The translations under genes and the position numbers were made by a program. The notes beneath the pieces were generated by a model. It was not told the DNA's origin and did not search any database. It saw only the letters and a list, made by a program, of their open reading frames with translations. From contig NZ_CP118225.1 of NCBI RefSeq assembly GCF_028768465.1, forward strand, positions 1,345,001-1,409,000: DNA of 64,000 nucleotides, given 5' to 3'. This document shows, piece after piece, positions 11,401 through 19,402 of the stretch (position 1 is its first letter; each line of letters opens with the position of its first letter). Source of the DNA: Rhodopirellula sp. P2. Its GTDB lineage: Bacteria > Planctomycetota > Planctomycetia > Pirellulales > Pirellulaceae.

Positions 11401-11499
11401 CTGATGGCCGATGGAGCCGTGAGAACGATGGATCCGGTGGACGAAGAAAAATTGAGGGCTTTGATCACTCGGGACGGTGGTGAACGCATTGAACCTTGA
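8422..11499 (+). CDS. Membrane Ser/Thr kinase with N-terminal zinc-finger and C-terminal DUF1559 domain
   Basis: 1025 residues. A short N-terminal anti-sigma-like zinc-finger segment (HLRDCEVCQSEL) comes first. The Hanks kinase domain follows: glycine loop LGRGGMGNVY, catalytic Lys134, HRDVKPSN with Asp228, DLG (instead of DFG) at Asp246, and APEQ. A basic stretch and transmembrane helix lie at about 410-437. The extracytoplasmic half has a region resembling small planctomycete TIGR03067-type domains (LERLQGVWRLSGR) and ends in a DUF1559-like module (TNQLKQIGIAFHNF, DIRDGTSNTLLILETKS). An excellent GGAGG ribosome site at 8411-8415 fixes ATG 8422. It is divergent from the ECF sigma gene. The joining of a kinase to DUF1559, normally a pseudopilin domain, is unusual. 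Phosphorylation targets are unknown. Confidence 0.88.
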   Translation: MMTATECPSIERLKDLTLGRLAEEDSDSMLDHLRDCEVCQSELETIGDGEDSLIQAIRSPDDAPELAHEPQCDLAVIAALGAIGLGQQPPTVSEMPGFPVSIGEYEIVRPLGRGGMGNVYLTRHTKLGRLVALKVLAGHRLADAKMKERFEAEMRAVGQLSHPGIVTAHDAREIDGTAVLITEFIDGMDLAQLVSRTGPIEIADACDLIRQVAVALQYTSDQGFVHRDVKPSNIMLSHSGEVKLLDLGLARLQEPRLETSGLTGTGQAMGTADYIAPEQVTDSRTVDVRADIYSLGCTLFKLLTGHAPFAGPQFATAFAKMTAHVSSQPPMLSDFLPDAPAGLVKLVASMLDKDPTSRPQTPMQVAEKLKPFVSDANLSGLIARAETASAERAPASHPETKVSSQTQRWWRRTVPLTAAIAAGFFGLFIGLMSGVLIRIKLPDGSVLTMNAPDGSEVSVIADVSPDPPPETTALPAVAAFADQRKEAFLRFAILATEEEMREYGSKYEGLPQEFAVTRDGFRWYAADLDADLSSPLHMNGQTLHLVREAGSLAIDQDKLREQIEMAQAKGNEQIELRLSEAAGKSLRELTRNNMQRRLAIIVNGKIRMAPTIMAEVGRDIAITGRFTKEEVSFLMNALDSGLVAPLSKREKATQAKTDLERLQGVWRLSGRSDATLLAFDGRDFYVVEDVSIRMAGHIAARTSGNGNLREILFTNLIPKKSAPQLLVCRFLIGDRLEFESKRSVSANSNVLGLDAGKGAFIVERLGDFPTDLDEVVSLSRRFRSVLQRQQSQERGSYSLGDALSPVGLLMTAKTMGMEAVVKEVSTERDVQSTNQLKQIGIAFHNFASAYRKFPASASMAREGAIGINDQSELKPFSWRVAILPFIEQQELFEQYRFDEPWDSEANSKLLAKMPSIYRRPDAPMDQPVWHANYQGIADGASALGIDDGVKFKDIRDGTSNTLLILETKSSVPWTKPQDLSELPEFADDAVLRYLMADGAVRTMDPVDEEKLRALITRDGGERIEP

Positions 11500-11623
11500 A
11501 TTGGCTTCAATTGGTCGTGTCTTCTGCGAGCCTCCGTTGGGCGTGGCGCATTCAAGAGAGTCTGCTGGATCAGGCAGGGCCTTTCGTTTGAGATCACCGA
11601 TCGATTTGAGTTAGAATGTGACC

Positions 11624-12322
11624 ATGCAAATCCCCAGTCTTCCCAACGCCACCGCCAATGCGGCTTTGCCTCTCAGTGTCGCTGACACGCTGACGGACCT
11701 GGGAGGCATTTCGTCCGATCGATTGCGGGTGGTTGAAGCCTCCAGGCCCGCCACAGCAGAGGATCTTGCCATCCTTCATGCTCAGGGCGTGATGTGCGAA
11801 CTCGTCGATGGCCAATTGGTGGAGAAGCAGATGGGGTTTAGAGAATCACTGCTGGCGGCTGTGTTGATCGAATTCTTGAGTGCATTTGCGAGGCAACACA
11901 AGCTGGGCATGGTCTCGGGAGCGGATGGTTTTGTAACCCTCTTTCCCGATCTGATCCGCGGTCCCGACGTGGCTTTTTTGTCCTGGGACCGGCTGCCGGG
12001 CGGACGATTGCCGGAGGAGGCCTTTCCTCGAATGGTTCCTGATTTGGTGGTGGAGGTACTCCGTCCAGGGAACACTCGCGCGGAGATGGCTCGCAAACGT
12101 CGCGAATATTTTCACGCTGGCATCCGGTTGGTTTGGACGGTGGATCCCATTCGAAGGTCCGTTGCCATCTTCACTTCGGCGACGCAGTCTTCGGTGCGTG
12201 GCGAAACGGAATCACTCGATGGTGGTGAGGTTCTGCCCGGACTGAAGATCAACTTGGCGGAAGTGTTCGCCGTTCTGGACGGTTCGGATGTGGGCGAGAA
12301 TCCTGTCGTCGAAAACGGTTGA
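11624..12322 (+). CDS. Uma2 family (DUF820) putative endonuclease
   Basis: The 232-residue protein matches the Uma2/DUF820 fold of the PD-(D/E)xK nuclease superfamily. It has the YxLVDGxLVE-type N-terminus (CELVDGQLVEKQMG), a central LIRGPDVAFLSWDRLP giving the catalytic Asp, and PDLVVEVLRPGNTRAEMARKRREYFHAGIRLVWTVDP supplying Glu, Lys and the YxxxG(V/I)xxxWxVDP tail. Such genes are very abundant in cyanobacteria and planctomycetes and their cellular role is unsettled. ATG 11624 was chosen; a GTG at 11618 is in frame. About 120 bases of unremarkable DNA separate it from the kinase gene, and it appears monocistronic. Confidence 0.85.
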   Translation: MQIPSLPNATANAALPLSVADTLTDLGGISSDRLRVVEASRPATAEDLAILHAQGVMCELVDGQLVEKQMGFRESLLAAVLIEFLSAFARQHKLGMVSGADGFVTLFPDLIRGPDVAFLSWDRLPGGRLPEEAFPRMVPDLVVEVLRPGNTRAEMARKRREYFHAGIRLVWTVDPIRRSVAIFTSATQSSVRGETESLDGGEVLPGLKINLAEVFAVLDGSDVGENPVVENG

Positions 12323-12342
12323 TTGAGCAGCATTCCTCGTTG

Positions 12343-12724
12343 TCACTGTCCGGTTGATTCTGCTGTTTGAACGCTCGCAAAGTTCTTGGGTGAAAGCTTC
12401 ACTTGCCCTAGGTCGTTGGTGCCTTCGGCCAAGGTGACTTGGAATCGATTGCGGTCCCAATGTTGAACGTTGCCATTGATCGTGACGTTGGTCAGATGGC
12501 GGGCGTCTTCATGGAAGACGCGAAAAGTGAGTTTCTTGGTCAACCAGCAAACGCTCGTCGAGCAAGTTCAATTGGCCGCACACCGCTTTGTCCGTGTCGG
12601 GATCCAGCGGTCGAGGGATTGGAGCCGGACCATCGAACAAAACTTGCATTCGCAGGTCAGCGGCATGAACGGGAGCACAACACCACGTGACCAAGCACAC
12701 GATCGACAGGACGAGTGTTTTCAT
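12343..12724 (-). pseudogene. Small exported protein, reading frame broken by one base
   Basis: ATG 12724 overlaps the response-regulator stop (ATGA), so this is the last gene of the operon. The first part encodes a clear signal peptide (LVLSIVCLVTWCCAPVHA) and a mature start ADLRMQVLFDGPAPIPRPLD followed by CGQLNLLDERLLVDQ, which resembles planctomycete exported cupredoxin-like proteins. The frame then stops at 12509. An overlapping frame continues from about 12543 with LTNVTINGN and RFQVTLAEGTNDLGQV and stops at 12343. The span from 12724 to 12343 is 382 bases, one more than a multiple of three, so one extra base (possibly in the TTTT run near 12523-12526) would explain the break. A real frameshift, a sequencing error or two separate small genes are all possible. 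Confidence 0.55.
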
Positions 12725-13440
12725 GAGTGAGGTTCGCATTCGCATCGGTAGCCGATGCCGTAGACCGTTTGGATGATGCGGGGGTGCTTGGGGTCGATCT
12801 CAATTCGCTTGCGGAGTTGGCTGACGGTTTGGTCGATCGTTCGGCTGTTGGGGACTCGGCCTGGGCCCCAGCATTCTTGAAACAGCGTTTGGCGATGCAC
12901 CACGTCCCCGTCGGCATCATGCAGCAAGATCAAGATCTGAAGTTCACGAGCGGTGAGTTCGATTGTCGTCTCGCCACGAGTGGCTCGCAGTTTTGATGGT
13001 GTGACCTGCAAGTCGTCCATGTTGAACGCGACGTGCGTGGTCGGGTCTTTCGCACTTGGTGTTTGGCTGGGTTCCGGTTGGCAACGTCGCAGAACGGCTT
13101 TGACGCGGGCGATGACTTCGTGGGATCCAAACGGTTTGCTGATGTAGTCGTCCGCTCCCAGTTCAAAACCGACCACTTTGTCGATCTCTTCCCCTTTGGC
13201 GGTGATGAAAATGATGGGCGTTCGTTTGTCGTTCGCACGCAAAAGTCGACAAACGTCATAGCCGCTTTTCATCGGCATCATCACATCCAGACATACCAAG
13301 TCGAACTTCTTGGATTCGATCATTTTCGACGCGGATAGGCCATCGCCGACTGTCGCCACGTCGTAGCCTTCGGCGCCCAGTAATTCCTCCAGGGCAGCAC
13401 GAGTGTGTCGGTCATCTTCGGCGATCAAGATCCGGGGCAT
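12721..13440 (-). CDS. OmpR/PhoB-type response regulator
   Basis: 239 residues. The receiver domain has the acidic pair E8/D9/D10, phospho-acceptor Asp52 in LVCLDVMMP, Thr80 and the conserved Lys102 in ISKPF. After a linker, the C-terminal winged-helix DNA-binding domain carries TPSKLRATRGETTIELTARELQILILL and ends SRTIDQTVSQLRKRIEIDPKHPRIIQTVYGIGYR. The start overlaps the end of the histidine kinase gene by 16 bases, and its stop overlaps the start of the small exported protein, so VWA protein, kinase, regulator and exported protein form one coupled operon. The partner kinase is almost certainly the adjacent one. Target promoters cannot be read from the window. Confidence 0.95.
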   Translation of the reverse strand: MPRILIAEDDRHTRAALEELLGAEGYDVATVGDGLSASKMIESKKFDLVCLDVMMPMKSGYDVCRLLRANDKRTPIIFITAKGEEIDKVVGFELGADDYISKPFGSHEVIARVKAVLRRCQPEPSQTPSAKDPTTHVAFNMDDLQVTPSKLRATRGETTIELTARELQILILLHDADGDVVHRQTLFQECWGPGRVPNSRTIDQTVSQLRKRIEIDPKHPRIIQTVYGIGYRCECEPHS

Positions 13441-15122
13441 GATGGTTCGGTTGGGGGTGACGAGACGCGATTGGAAGTTGCATCCAGTGGTTGCAGCGTG
13501 AAGCGAAAATGCGACCCTGGCTCGGAGGGGATCCAGGTCAGGTCGCCACCGTGCCGTCGTGCCGCGTTGCGGGCGATCGCCAGTCCGAGGCCTGTTCCTG
13601 CAGGTGCGGACAAAGAATCGTCGAGCCGTTCGAAGGGTTCAAAGATTCGTTTCGCTTCCGACTTGGTGATCCCCGGACCTTGATCGACCACGTCGATGGT
13701 GATCAGGGACGGTGTTTGAGAACTAGTGAGCGTCACTCGCTTTCCGGAGGCCGCGTATTTTTCGACGTTGCTGAGCAAGTTCACCAGGACCAATTCAGTC
13801 ACATCGGTGTCGATCGGAATCGCGTCGTTGGCATTCAGCTTCAGTTCCGTTTTCATTTCGAGACTTTCGAAAGCGGGAGCAAAACTTTCCACGACTCGGC
13901 GAATGATTTGGTCGGGGACTTCGAGTGTTGGACACAGTTTGCCTTTCCCTGAAACCATGTCGAGGACCCCCGTGACCAAGCGAGAAAGACGCTGGCTCTC
14001 CTCCTCGATCACCTCCAGGCGTTCCCGCAGTCGTCGTTGATTGGGCTCATTTGAGGATGAAGTCGATTCCGAATCGAGGTCGCGTTTGGCGAGTTCCGCG
14101 TACAGACGAATGTTGGTCAACGGAGTTCGCAATTCGTGCGACACATGGCTGGCGAAACTGACGCGTTGTTGAGCCAGCGCCATTTGACGCCGGATCGTCG
14201 TCATCACATACGCTCCCAGCAACAACAGCGTGGTGGCGAGAGCCAACAAAGTTGCCAGCAGGGGGATGGTTCCGTCCGCCAACCAACCCGGGGACGCGTC
14301 GGTGGACGGCGTGTAGATCAACCGCCATCCGTTCCACGGAGCTTCCATCCGAATGGTGGCAAGCGGTTGGATCGGGTCGATTGTTTCGTTGGAGTCGCCC
14401 CAGCGGTACACCGTTCGGTCGGTGCTGTCACGCAGTTCGTAACGCCCGCTTTCATCGGCGGATGTTGCGGGCAAGGCTTCGACTAAGTCGGCCATCCAGC
14501 GTCCCCGTTCCAGAACGACCCCCGTCGCGGTTTGGTCGGATCGTGGCAACCACAGCACCAATTGCAAGCCGTCTTCGTGGAACCAGCTTTGCCAGCGAGT
14601 GTCATTGTTCAATGGATCGTTTGATGATGGTGTCTTTGAAACCTGCAGGATCCGTGTTTGGGGAATGACTCCTTTGATCGAGGACGATGATCGGGAGTCG
14701 CTATCGAGACCAAGAGCTTCCTTCTGTTCTCCGATCGGTCGTCCACGAGCCAGTTCGCTCAGAGCGGCATACCACAACGTTTCCGATGTAGCATCGATGA
14801 CAGGTTTGCGGGGGTAGATCAATCGTCCATCGCGATCGACCAGCAAGACCGATCGAGCAATGGGCGTTGAACGGCGAAGTTCCGCTAGGCGATTCAAGTC
14901 ACGCTCGGCCTTGCGAAGTTGGTCGCCAAGTTCGGATTCATATCGCTGGGCGATGGGACGCAAGTTGGAACTCAAGTCCTGCAGTCGCCCGGCGAAGAGT
15001 TGTTGCAACTGTTCCCGTTGCTGCTGTTGTTGCCGCGCGAGCGTGGCGGTTCCGAACCAACCGATCAGGATCAGCGGGGAAACGATCAGCAACAGCAGCG
15101 CGAGGACGTGACGCAGAGGCAA
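13425..15122 (-). CDS. Membrane sensor histidine kinase
   Basis: 565 residues. An N-terminal membrane helix (VLALLLLIVSPLILIGWFG) is followed by a large periplasmic sensor region of about 260 residues and a second helix (LLATLLALATTLLLLGAYVM). The cytoplasmic part has a HisKA motif SHVSHELRTPL with His329, then an HATPase domain with NLLSNVEKYA, DVVDQGPGI and GTGLGLAIA. The frame opens with TTG at 15122, only six bases after the VWA stop; no ATG lies close enough to supply the first helix, so a coupled TTG start is the best reading. No HAMP domain is evident. The sensor fold is not recognised. Its partner is the overlapping OmpR-type regulator. Confidence 0.92.
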   Translation of the reverse strand: MPLRHVLALLLLIVSPLILIGWFGTATLARQQQQQREQLQQLFAGRLQDLSSNLRPIAQRYESELGDQLRKAERDLNRLAELRRSTPIARSVLLVDRDGRLIYPRKPVIDATSETLWYAALSELARGRPIGEQKEALGLDSDSRSSSSIKGVIPQTRILQVSKTPSSNDPLNNDTRWQSWFHEDGLQLVLWLPRSDQTATGVVLERGRWMADLVEALPATSADESGRYELRDSTDRTVYRWGDSNETIDPIQPLATIRMEAPWNGWRLIYTPSTDASPGWLADGTIPLLATLLALATTLLLLGAYVMTTIRRQMALAQQRVSFASHVSHELRTPLTNIRLYAELAKRDLDSESTSSSNEPNQRRLRERLEVIEEESQRLSRLVTGVLDMVSGKGKLCPTLEVPDQIIRRVVESFAPAFESLEMKTELKLNANDAIPIDTDVTELVLVNLLSNVEKYAASGKRVTLTSSQTPSLITIDVVDQGPGITKSEAKRIFEPFERLDDSLSAPAGTGLGLAIARNAARRHGGDLTWIPSEPGSHFRFTLQPLDATSNRVSSPPTEPSCPGS

Positions 15123-15128
15123 AAGAGC

Positions 15129-16523
15129 TTACCGACGAGGGGCGGAGGATTGAGAAGGCGAAAGACTGGGGACGTCCACCGAATAGGTTTGTTGATTTTG
15201 GACCGCATTTTGCAACTGCCGCATACTCTTGCGAGTTGAATTCCACTTGGAACGATCGACAATCGCTTCGGCTTGCATCTCGTTGCTTTCTTCGGCCAAT
15301 TTCAGTTCAGGAAGAACACTGGTGACGCCCTTGGCTTCACACTCAAAGTACAGCTTGTTGAGAGAGGTCGCGTTTTGATTCAGCAGCGATTGTGCTTCCT
15401 TGACTTGGCCCGCATCCCGCAGTGCGGTCGCCTCGCGGTTGCGTTCGGTGGTGATTTGCAAGCTGCAGTAGGCGTAAACCTCCATGTCCTTGGCTTCTTC
15501 GACGATCTTTTCTTCGTCACTGAAGCGAACCTGGATGCTGCTGGTCAGTTTCTCTTTGGTTTCGGTTTGCAGGTTGCGATACTGCACGGTGACTTCGGCC
15601 AGGTCTCGGGTGGAATCTTCAGTGCCGGATGAAACCTCGGTTTCGACGATGAAGTAACGTTCTTGATTGGCGTAGAGCTGAGCGAGCGGAATGCGAATCG
15701 TTTGTCCTTCGATGTCGCCTTCGCTGCCGATCATTCGAACGGGACGCACAGACTCATCCAGTTTGACCACGATTTCGAATTCGTTCGCAACGACGCTGAG
15801 CAAACCATCGAATTCTTGGTTGAAGACCGACACCAAGCTGTCCGCGTCCTCGATAAAGGCGTGGTTGCCACCGCCCACCGAGGCCAATGCGACCATCAAG
15901 TCTTCGTTGTAACCTGACCCCAGTCCGAGTGTGCTGACGCTGATCGCTTCCTTCATCAACGAACGTCCCAACCCTTCCAACTCTTGTGGGCTTTGTGGAC
16001 CCACGTTGGCCAAACCATCCGAAAGCAGGATGACTCGGTTGACTTGTTCGTCAGCCAAAAACTTGCGAACTTCCGCGGCACCCTTGCTGACTCCGGCGAA
16101 CAAGGCGGTGGAACTGCCGGCTTTGATACCGCGAATTTTTTGTTTGATCGATTCGCGGTCGGTGGCTTTGGTGGCGGGGACCAAGACGGTGACATTGCTG
16201 TCATACAGAACGACCGAAACGATGTCGTCATTGCTCAGCCGATCGATCGCCGCTTCGGCCGCTTCTTTGGCACGCGTGAGTTTTTGCCCGCTCATCGAGC
16301 CGCTGTGATCGAGCACCAAGCAGACGTTGACGGGTGGTCGCTCTTCAGTGGATTTCAGTTCAAAACCAGTCAGCGCGATTCGCAAGTGATTGGTTTGCTT
16401 CTCACCCGCTTTCATGACCGGGTGAACCAAGCGGACATCCAATTTGACTTGTTCGGCACTCGCTTGGTGAAGCGGTGAGGCCGTCATGGCGGCAACAAGT
16501 AACATCAACAATGAGAAACGCAT
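15129..16523 (-). CDS. Exported von Willebrand factor A domain protein
   Basis: About 464 residues with a signal peptide (FSLLMLLVAAMTASPLHQASA). The mature part begins with a short beta domain, then a VWA domain with an intact metal-ion site DHSGSMS (Asp72, Ser74, Ser76) and the later LLSDGLANVG. The layout resembles the VWA proteins with an N-terminal VIT-like strand region and a C-terminal beta/helical part. ATG 16523 was chosen because an AGGAG site (minus strand, 16531-16535) lies seven bases upstream and the signal peptide begins there. It is the first gene of an operon with the histidine kinase and regulator, which suggests it is an envelope component sensed or controlled by that pair. 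Ligand unknown. Confidence 0.88.
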   Translation of the reverse strand: MRFSLLMLLVAAMTASPLHQASAEQVKLDVRLVHPVMKAGEKQTNHLRIALTGFELKSTEERPPVNVCLVLDHSGSMSGQKLTRAKEAAEAAIDRLSNDDIVSVVLYDSNVTVLVPATKATDRESIKQKIRGIKAGSSTALFAGVSKGAAEVRKFLADEQVNRVILLSDGLANVGPQSPQELEGLGRSLMKEAISVSTLGLGSGYNEDLMVALASVGGGNHAFIEDADSLVSVFNQEFDGLLSVVANEFEIVVKLDESVRPVRMIGSEGDIEGQTIRIPLAQLYANQERYFIVETEVSSGTEDSTRDLAEVTVQYRNLQTETKEKLTSSIQVRFSDEEKIVEEAKDMEVYAYCSLQITTERNREATALRDAGQVKEAQSLLNQNATSLNKLYFECEAKGVTSVLPELKLAEESNEMQAEAIVDRSKWNSTRKSMRQLQNAVQNQQTYSVDVPSLSPSQSSAPRR

Positions 16524-16958
16524 CGGAAGGCTCCTGGGACGAGAGTGGACTAGCGATCGAGCCGGACATGGCTCGGACGTCACTCATTGAACGAAAAGCG
16601 GTCGCCCAAAAGTTCGAATGGGTGTCAGCCAATTGTAAAAGAAATGTCATCCAACGAATTCTCGCTGTTTCGCCGGGGAAATCCCCTCCGATCGGACAGT
16701 TCGGCTCCGTTTTCCAGTGTGTTTCAGTTCGCAAAGCAAGGCTTTGGTCGATTTGTAGCCAATGCTGGTTCCAGTACGTTTACGAATGTCACTTAGGATC
16801 TTGAGGCACCCATAATCGAAGTTAATGTCCTCGAAGAATCCATCGTGTTGGTTTTTTTTCGAAGATCTGCAATTCCTGCTCTTCTCTGCAGGGGGGGTCG
16901 GTGTACCATGTGGGTGTCTCGGAAGAGCGTGATTGACTTGTGTGGAAGGAGCAGTGCA
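16524..16958. promoter_or_regulatory. Divergent intergenic region between VWA operon and DUF1573 cluster
   Basis: 435 bases without a convincing gene, lying between two operons that read outwards. It should hold promoters for both. The right-hand half is unusually rich in short homopolymers (an eight-T run near 16852 and a seven-G run near 16890). I could not assign a -35/-10 pair or an operator with confidence. Confidence 0.4.
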
Positions 16959-17465
16959 ATGTCCGATTCGTCGAAGGTTTGCGTTGCCAATCATTGTGAA
17001 CCAGTTCCGATTCGAGCAGGTCAATATGGACTGCGGCTATTGAGCTGTTTAGCGACGGGGTTTTTGTTTGGTTGGTATTTCGGGGCGGTCCGGTCCATCG
17101 CCATGTCGGCGTCGGACAACAGCAATGCTTCACCAGCGTCGTTTGTTACCCTCGATCAAACACCGGCGACTGATTTAGGATTTGTCTTTCCAGGGGAGCA
17201 AGTTGTGCGCACGATGGCCGTGGGGCATCCACAGGATCATGTTCTCAAAGAGATTACTTCCAGTTGCGAATGTGTAGCGGCGTCGCTGAAATCTCAGGGC
17301 GATCAACGATACATTGAGATCACTGTTGTCAACGAGCCGGAAGCGGAACGGACGGTACCGTTGGCGACTCAGTTGAGTTTGACCTTCGATACTCCTAGTG
17401 GAGAATTGCGAGAAAAGCATTTGATTGAATTCATTGCCTTGGCAGCATCGGAGGCTGGACAGTGA
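16959..17465 (+). CDS. Membrane-anchored DUF1573-like protein
   Basis: About 168 residues. One N-terminal membrane helix (LRLLSCLATGFLFGWYFGAV) is followed by an exported beta-rich part with the motif ITSSCECVAASL, the SCxC signature seen in DUF1573 proteins (an immunoglobulin-like fold found widely in planctomycetes and Bacteroidetes). ATG 16959 was chosen because of the AAGGA site at 16946-16950 and the helix just downstream; the frame is open further upstream but contains no better start. The stop overlaps the next gene's GTG (GTGA), so it is coupled to the pseudopilin-like gene. Function unknown. Confidence 0.72.
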   Translation: MSDSSKVCVANHCEPVPIRAGQYGLRLLSCLATGFLFGWYFGAVRSIAMSASDNSNASPASFVTLDQTPATDLGFVFPGEQVVRTMAVGHPQDHVLKEITSSCECVAASLKSQGDQRYIEITVVNEPEAERTVPLATQLSLTFDTPSGELREKHLIEFIALAASEAGQ

Positions 17466-18331
17466 ATCGACCGCGAGTTTCGTCTGGTTTGACCCTCATT
17501 GAGTTGGTCTCAGTGATCGCAATCGTTGGGCTGCTATTGGCTGTGGCGATCCCAGCAGTGCAAGCCGCACGAGAGTCAAGCCGTCTGGTTGAGTGTGGTA
17601 ACCATCTGCGTCAACTCGCTCTAGCCGTGCATTTGCACGAATCAAATCATCGTTGTCTGCCACACAACGGAGGCGCCGATCAGATGCAGCAGGCTAGTTT
17701 GCCGCCGGGCCTGCCCTCCCAGCCACAGACGATTGAGTATGCGACCGGAGGCATCTATCGATGGGGATTGGGGGACCCAGCGCGGTCGCCGAAAAATCAA
17801 ACCGGTTCTTGGTTGTATGCCAGTCTTCCTTTTCTTGAACAGCCAGCGGCCTATCAATCGGTTGTCACGAGTTTGCGCCCTGAGGTTGTCGCCTGCGTGT
17901 CTCGAAATGAGCGATCGCCATCGGTGGTCGCCGACGATCAAAATGGACGATACGACGGAGGCGATTTGGTCTGGGCAAAGACGGACTATGCCGGCAATGG
18001 GAATGCGTTTGATCGTCGGCCCCAGTTGCGACGTATGAGTGACTTCTCCGGTGGACTGTCTCAAGTTGTTTTAATAGGTGAGAAGGCATTCAATCCTTTG
18101 GTGCAGTCAGATTCATCCTGGTTGTACGATGAGAGTTTCTATTTGGGTGGTTCTGATGGGACGGTTCGTCGAACGACAGAATTGATGGTGGATGGTGGTG
18201 ACGATCGTTTCAAGTTCGCGTGGGGATCGGCTCATCCGACCGGCGTCGGGTTCGCCTTGGGAGATGGTTCTCAACGTTGGATTGTTTACGAAATTGACCC
18301 TGCCGTATTGGGAGCATTGATTCAGCGATGA
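17462..18331 (+). CDS. DUF1559 prepilin-like protein
   Basis: 289 residues. The N-terminus is a type IV pilin / pseudopilin leader: GLTLIELVSVIAIVGLLLAV, with Gly before the hydrophobic stretch and Glu at position +5 from the cleavage site. The body is the DUF1559 (SBP_bac_10) fold typical of planctomycetes, with NHLRQLALAVHLHESNHRCLPHNG near the start, a central region containing paired loops, and HPTGVGFALGDGSQRWI near the C-terminus (the H-x9-DG signature). Such proteins are processed by a prepilin peptidase and probably sit in the envelope. The start is GTG, overlapping the upstream stop; its own stop overlaps the next start. Confidence 0.9.
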   Translation: MNRPRVSSGLTLIELVSVIAIVGLLLAVAIPAVQAARESSRLVECGNHLRQLALAVHLHESNHRCLPHNGGADQMQQASLPPGLPSQPQTIEYATGGIYRWGLGDPARSPKNQTGSWLYASLPFLEQPAAYQSVVTSLRPEVVACVSRNERSPSVVADDQNGRYDGGDLVWAKTDYAGNGNAFDRRPQLRRMSDFSGGLSQVVLIGEKAFNPLVQSDSSWLYDESFYLGGSDGTVRRTTELMVDGGDDRFKFAWGSAHPTGVGFALGDGSQRWIVYEIDPAVLGALIQR

Positions 18332-19402
18332 CAGAGACAAATTTTCAATACCTGTCACCAATTCAGCGTGTATTTCGGCGGAGTCATTTGGCTCTGGTGT
18401 CAATTGCGGTGATGATACTATTGGGGCTTGGAGTTTTCGTTTGGGCGGATCGCTCGCCGGAGGTGCCATACGTCATGCCCGCTTTGGAAAATATTGGTGA
18501 GTTGGATCAGTTGGTTCAAATCGAACGTCGCTTCACGCTTCACAACCCGACAGATGAAGACTTAACGATCAGCGATGTGCGAACTTCATGCACTTGCACG
18601 GTGCCGGATTTGGACATTCCGTTGGTGCTTCCCCCTGGAGAAACGCTCGAAATCCCAGTGACATTCGACTCCAAGCGAGCGTCAGGGAAACGAACGAATG
18701 CGGTCGCATTAGTTTTGCGCAAGCCTCGTCACAACCTTGACGATCCAGTGCGGCAAATGGTCGTTCAATATGCGATGTCGGCATTCATTCGCCCGGAAGT
18801 TTGGGTCGACGCGTCTCCAATCGAACTTGCTGAAATAGCGATTGATCAGCCACAACTACGTGAATTTCGACTTCGGTCGCGTCACGATGACTATCGAATC
18901 GGTCGAGTGCGACCATCCGTCGGTCCGGCCGCATGATCAGATCATCGCGTTCAGGGATGGTCAGGCGACGTTGCCGCTTCACATTGACGTGTCGAAATCG
19001 AGTCATTGCGACAGTCTGTTTGCGAGATTGGACGTGAAACTTTCCGGTGGGATCTTGGATCATGTGATCGTCCCGGTGAAGGCAGAGATTAGCAGTCCGA
19101 TCACAGTGCTGCCTGCTCGCCTTGTTTTCGCTGGCGACGCGGATGCTGACGCGACCCTCACGTTCACTGCCAAGTGTGACGCACCCTATTCGATTCAGTC
19201 GGTGATCGCATCCGATCCGTCGATCTCGGTTCACCACGAAGCTTCGAATCGCGATGGTGAGCACTACAGCGTCAGGAGAAGTGCTGGTGATCCCATCCCT
19301 GACGGTGGGGCTCAGGTCGAAATCATGATTGTCGATTCGTCATCGGTGGAAATCGCGGAACCGATCTGCCGACACTTAGCGGTTCAACAACTTTACCAAT
19401 GA
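18328..19402 (+). pseudogene. DUF1573-containing membrane protein, frame shifted near 18895
   Basis: The first part (18328-18936) encodes a membrane helix (LALVSIAVMILLGLGVFVWA) and a DUF1573 domain with TSCTCTVPDL and GETLEIPVTFDSKRASGKR. It then runs off into RPSVGPAA and stops. The overlapping frame from 18842 continues with IESVECDHPSVRP and a further beta-rich exported region to 19402, and it has no credible start of its own. Reading the first frame up to FRLRSRHDDYRI and then the second gives one smooth protein of about 357 residues. The full span is 1075 bases, one more than a multiple of three. ATG 18328 overlaps the previous stop and the end overlaps the next start. It may be a sequencing error or a real frameshift. 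Confidence 0.7.
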
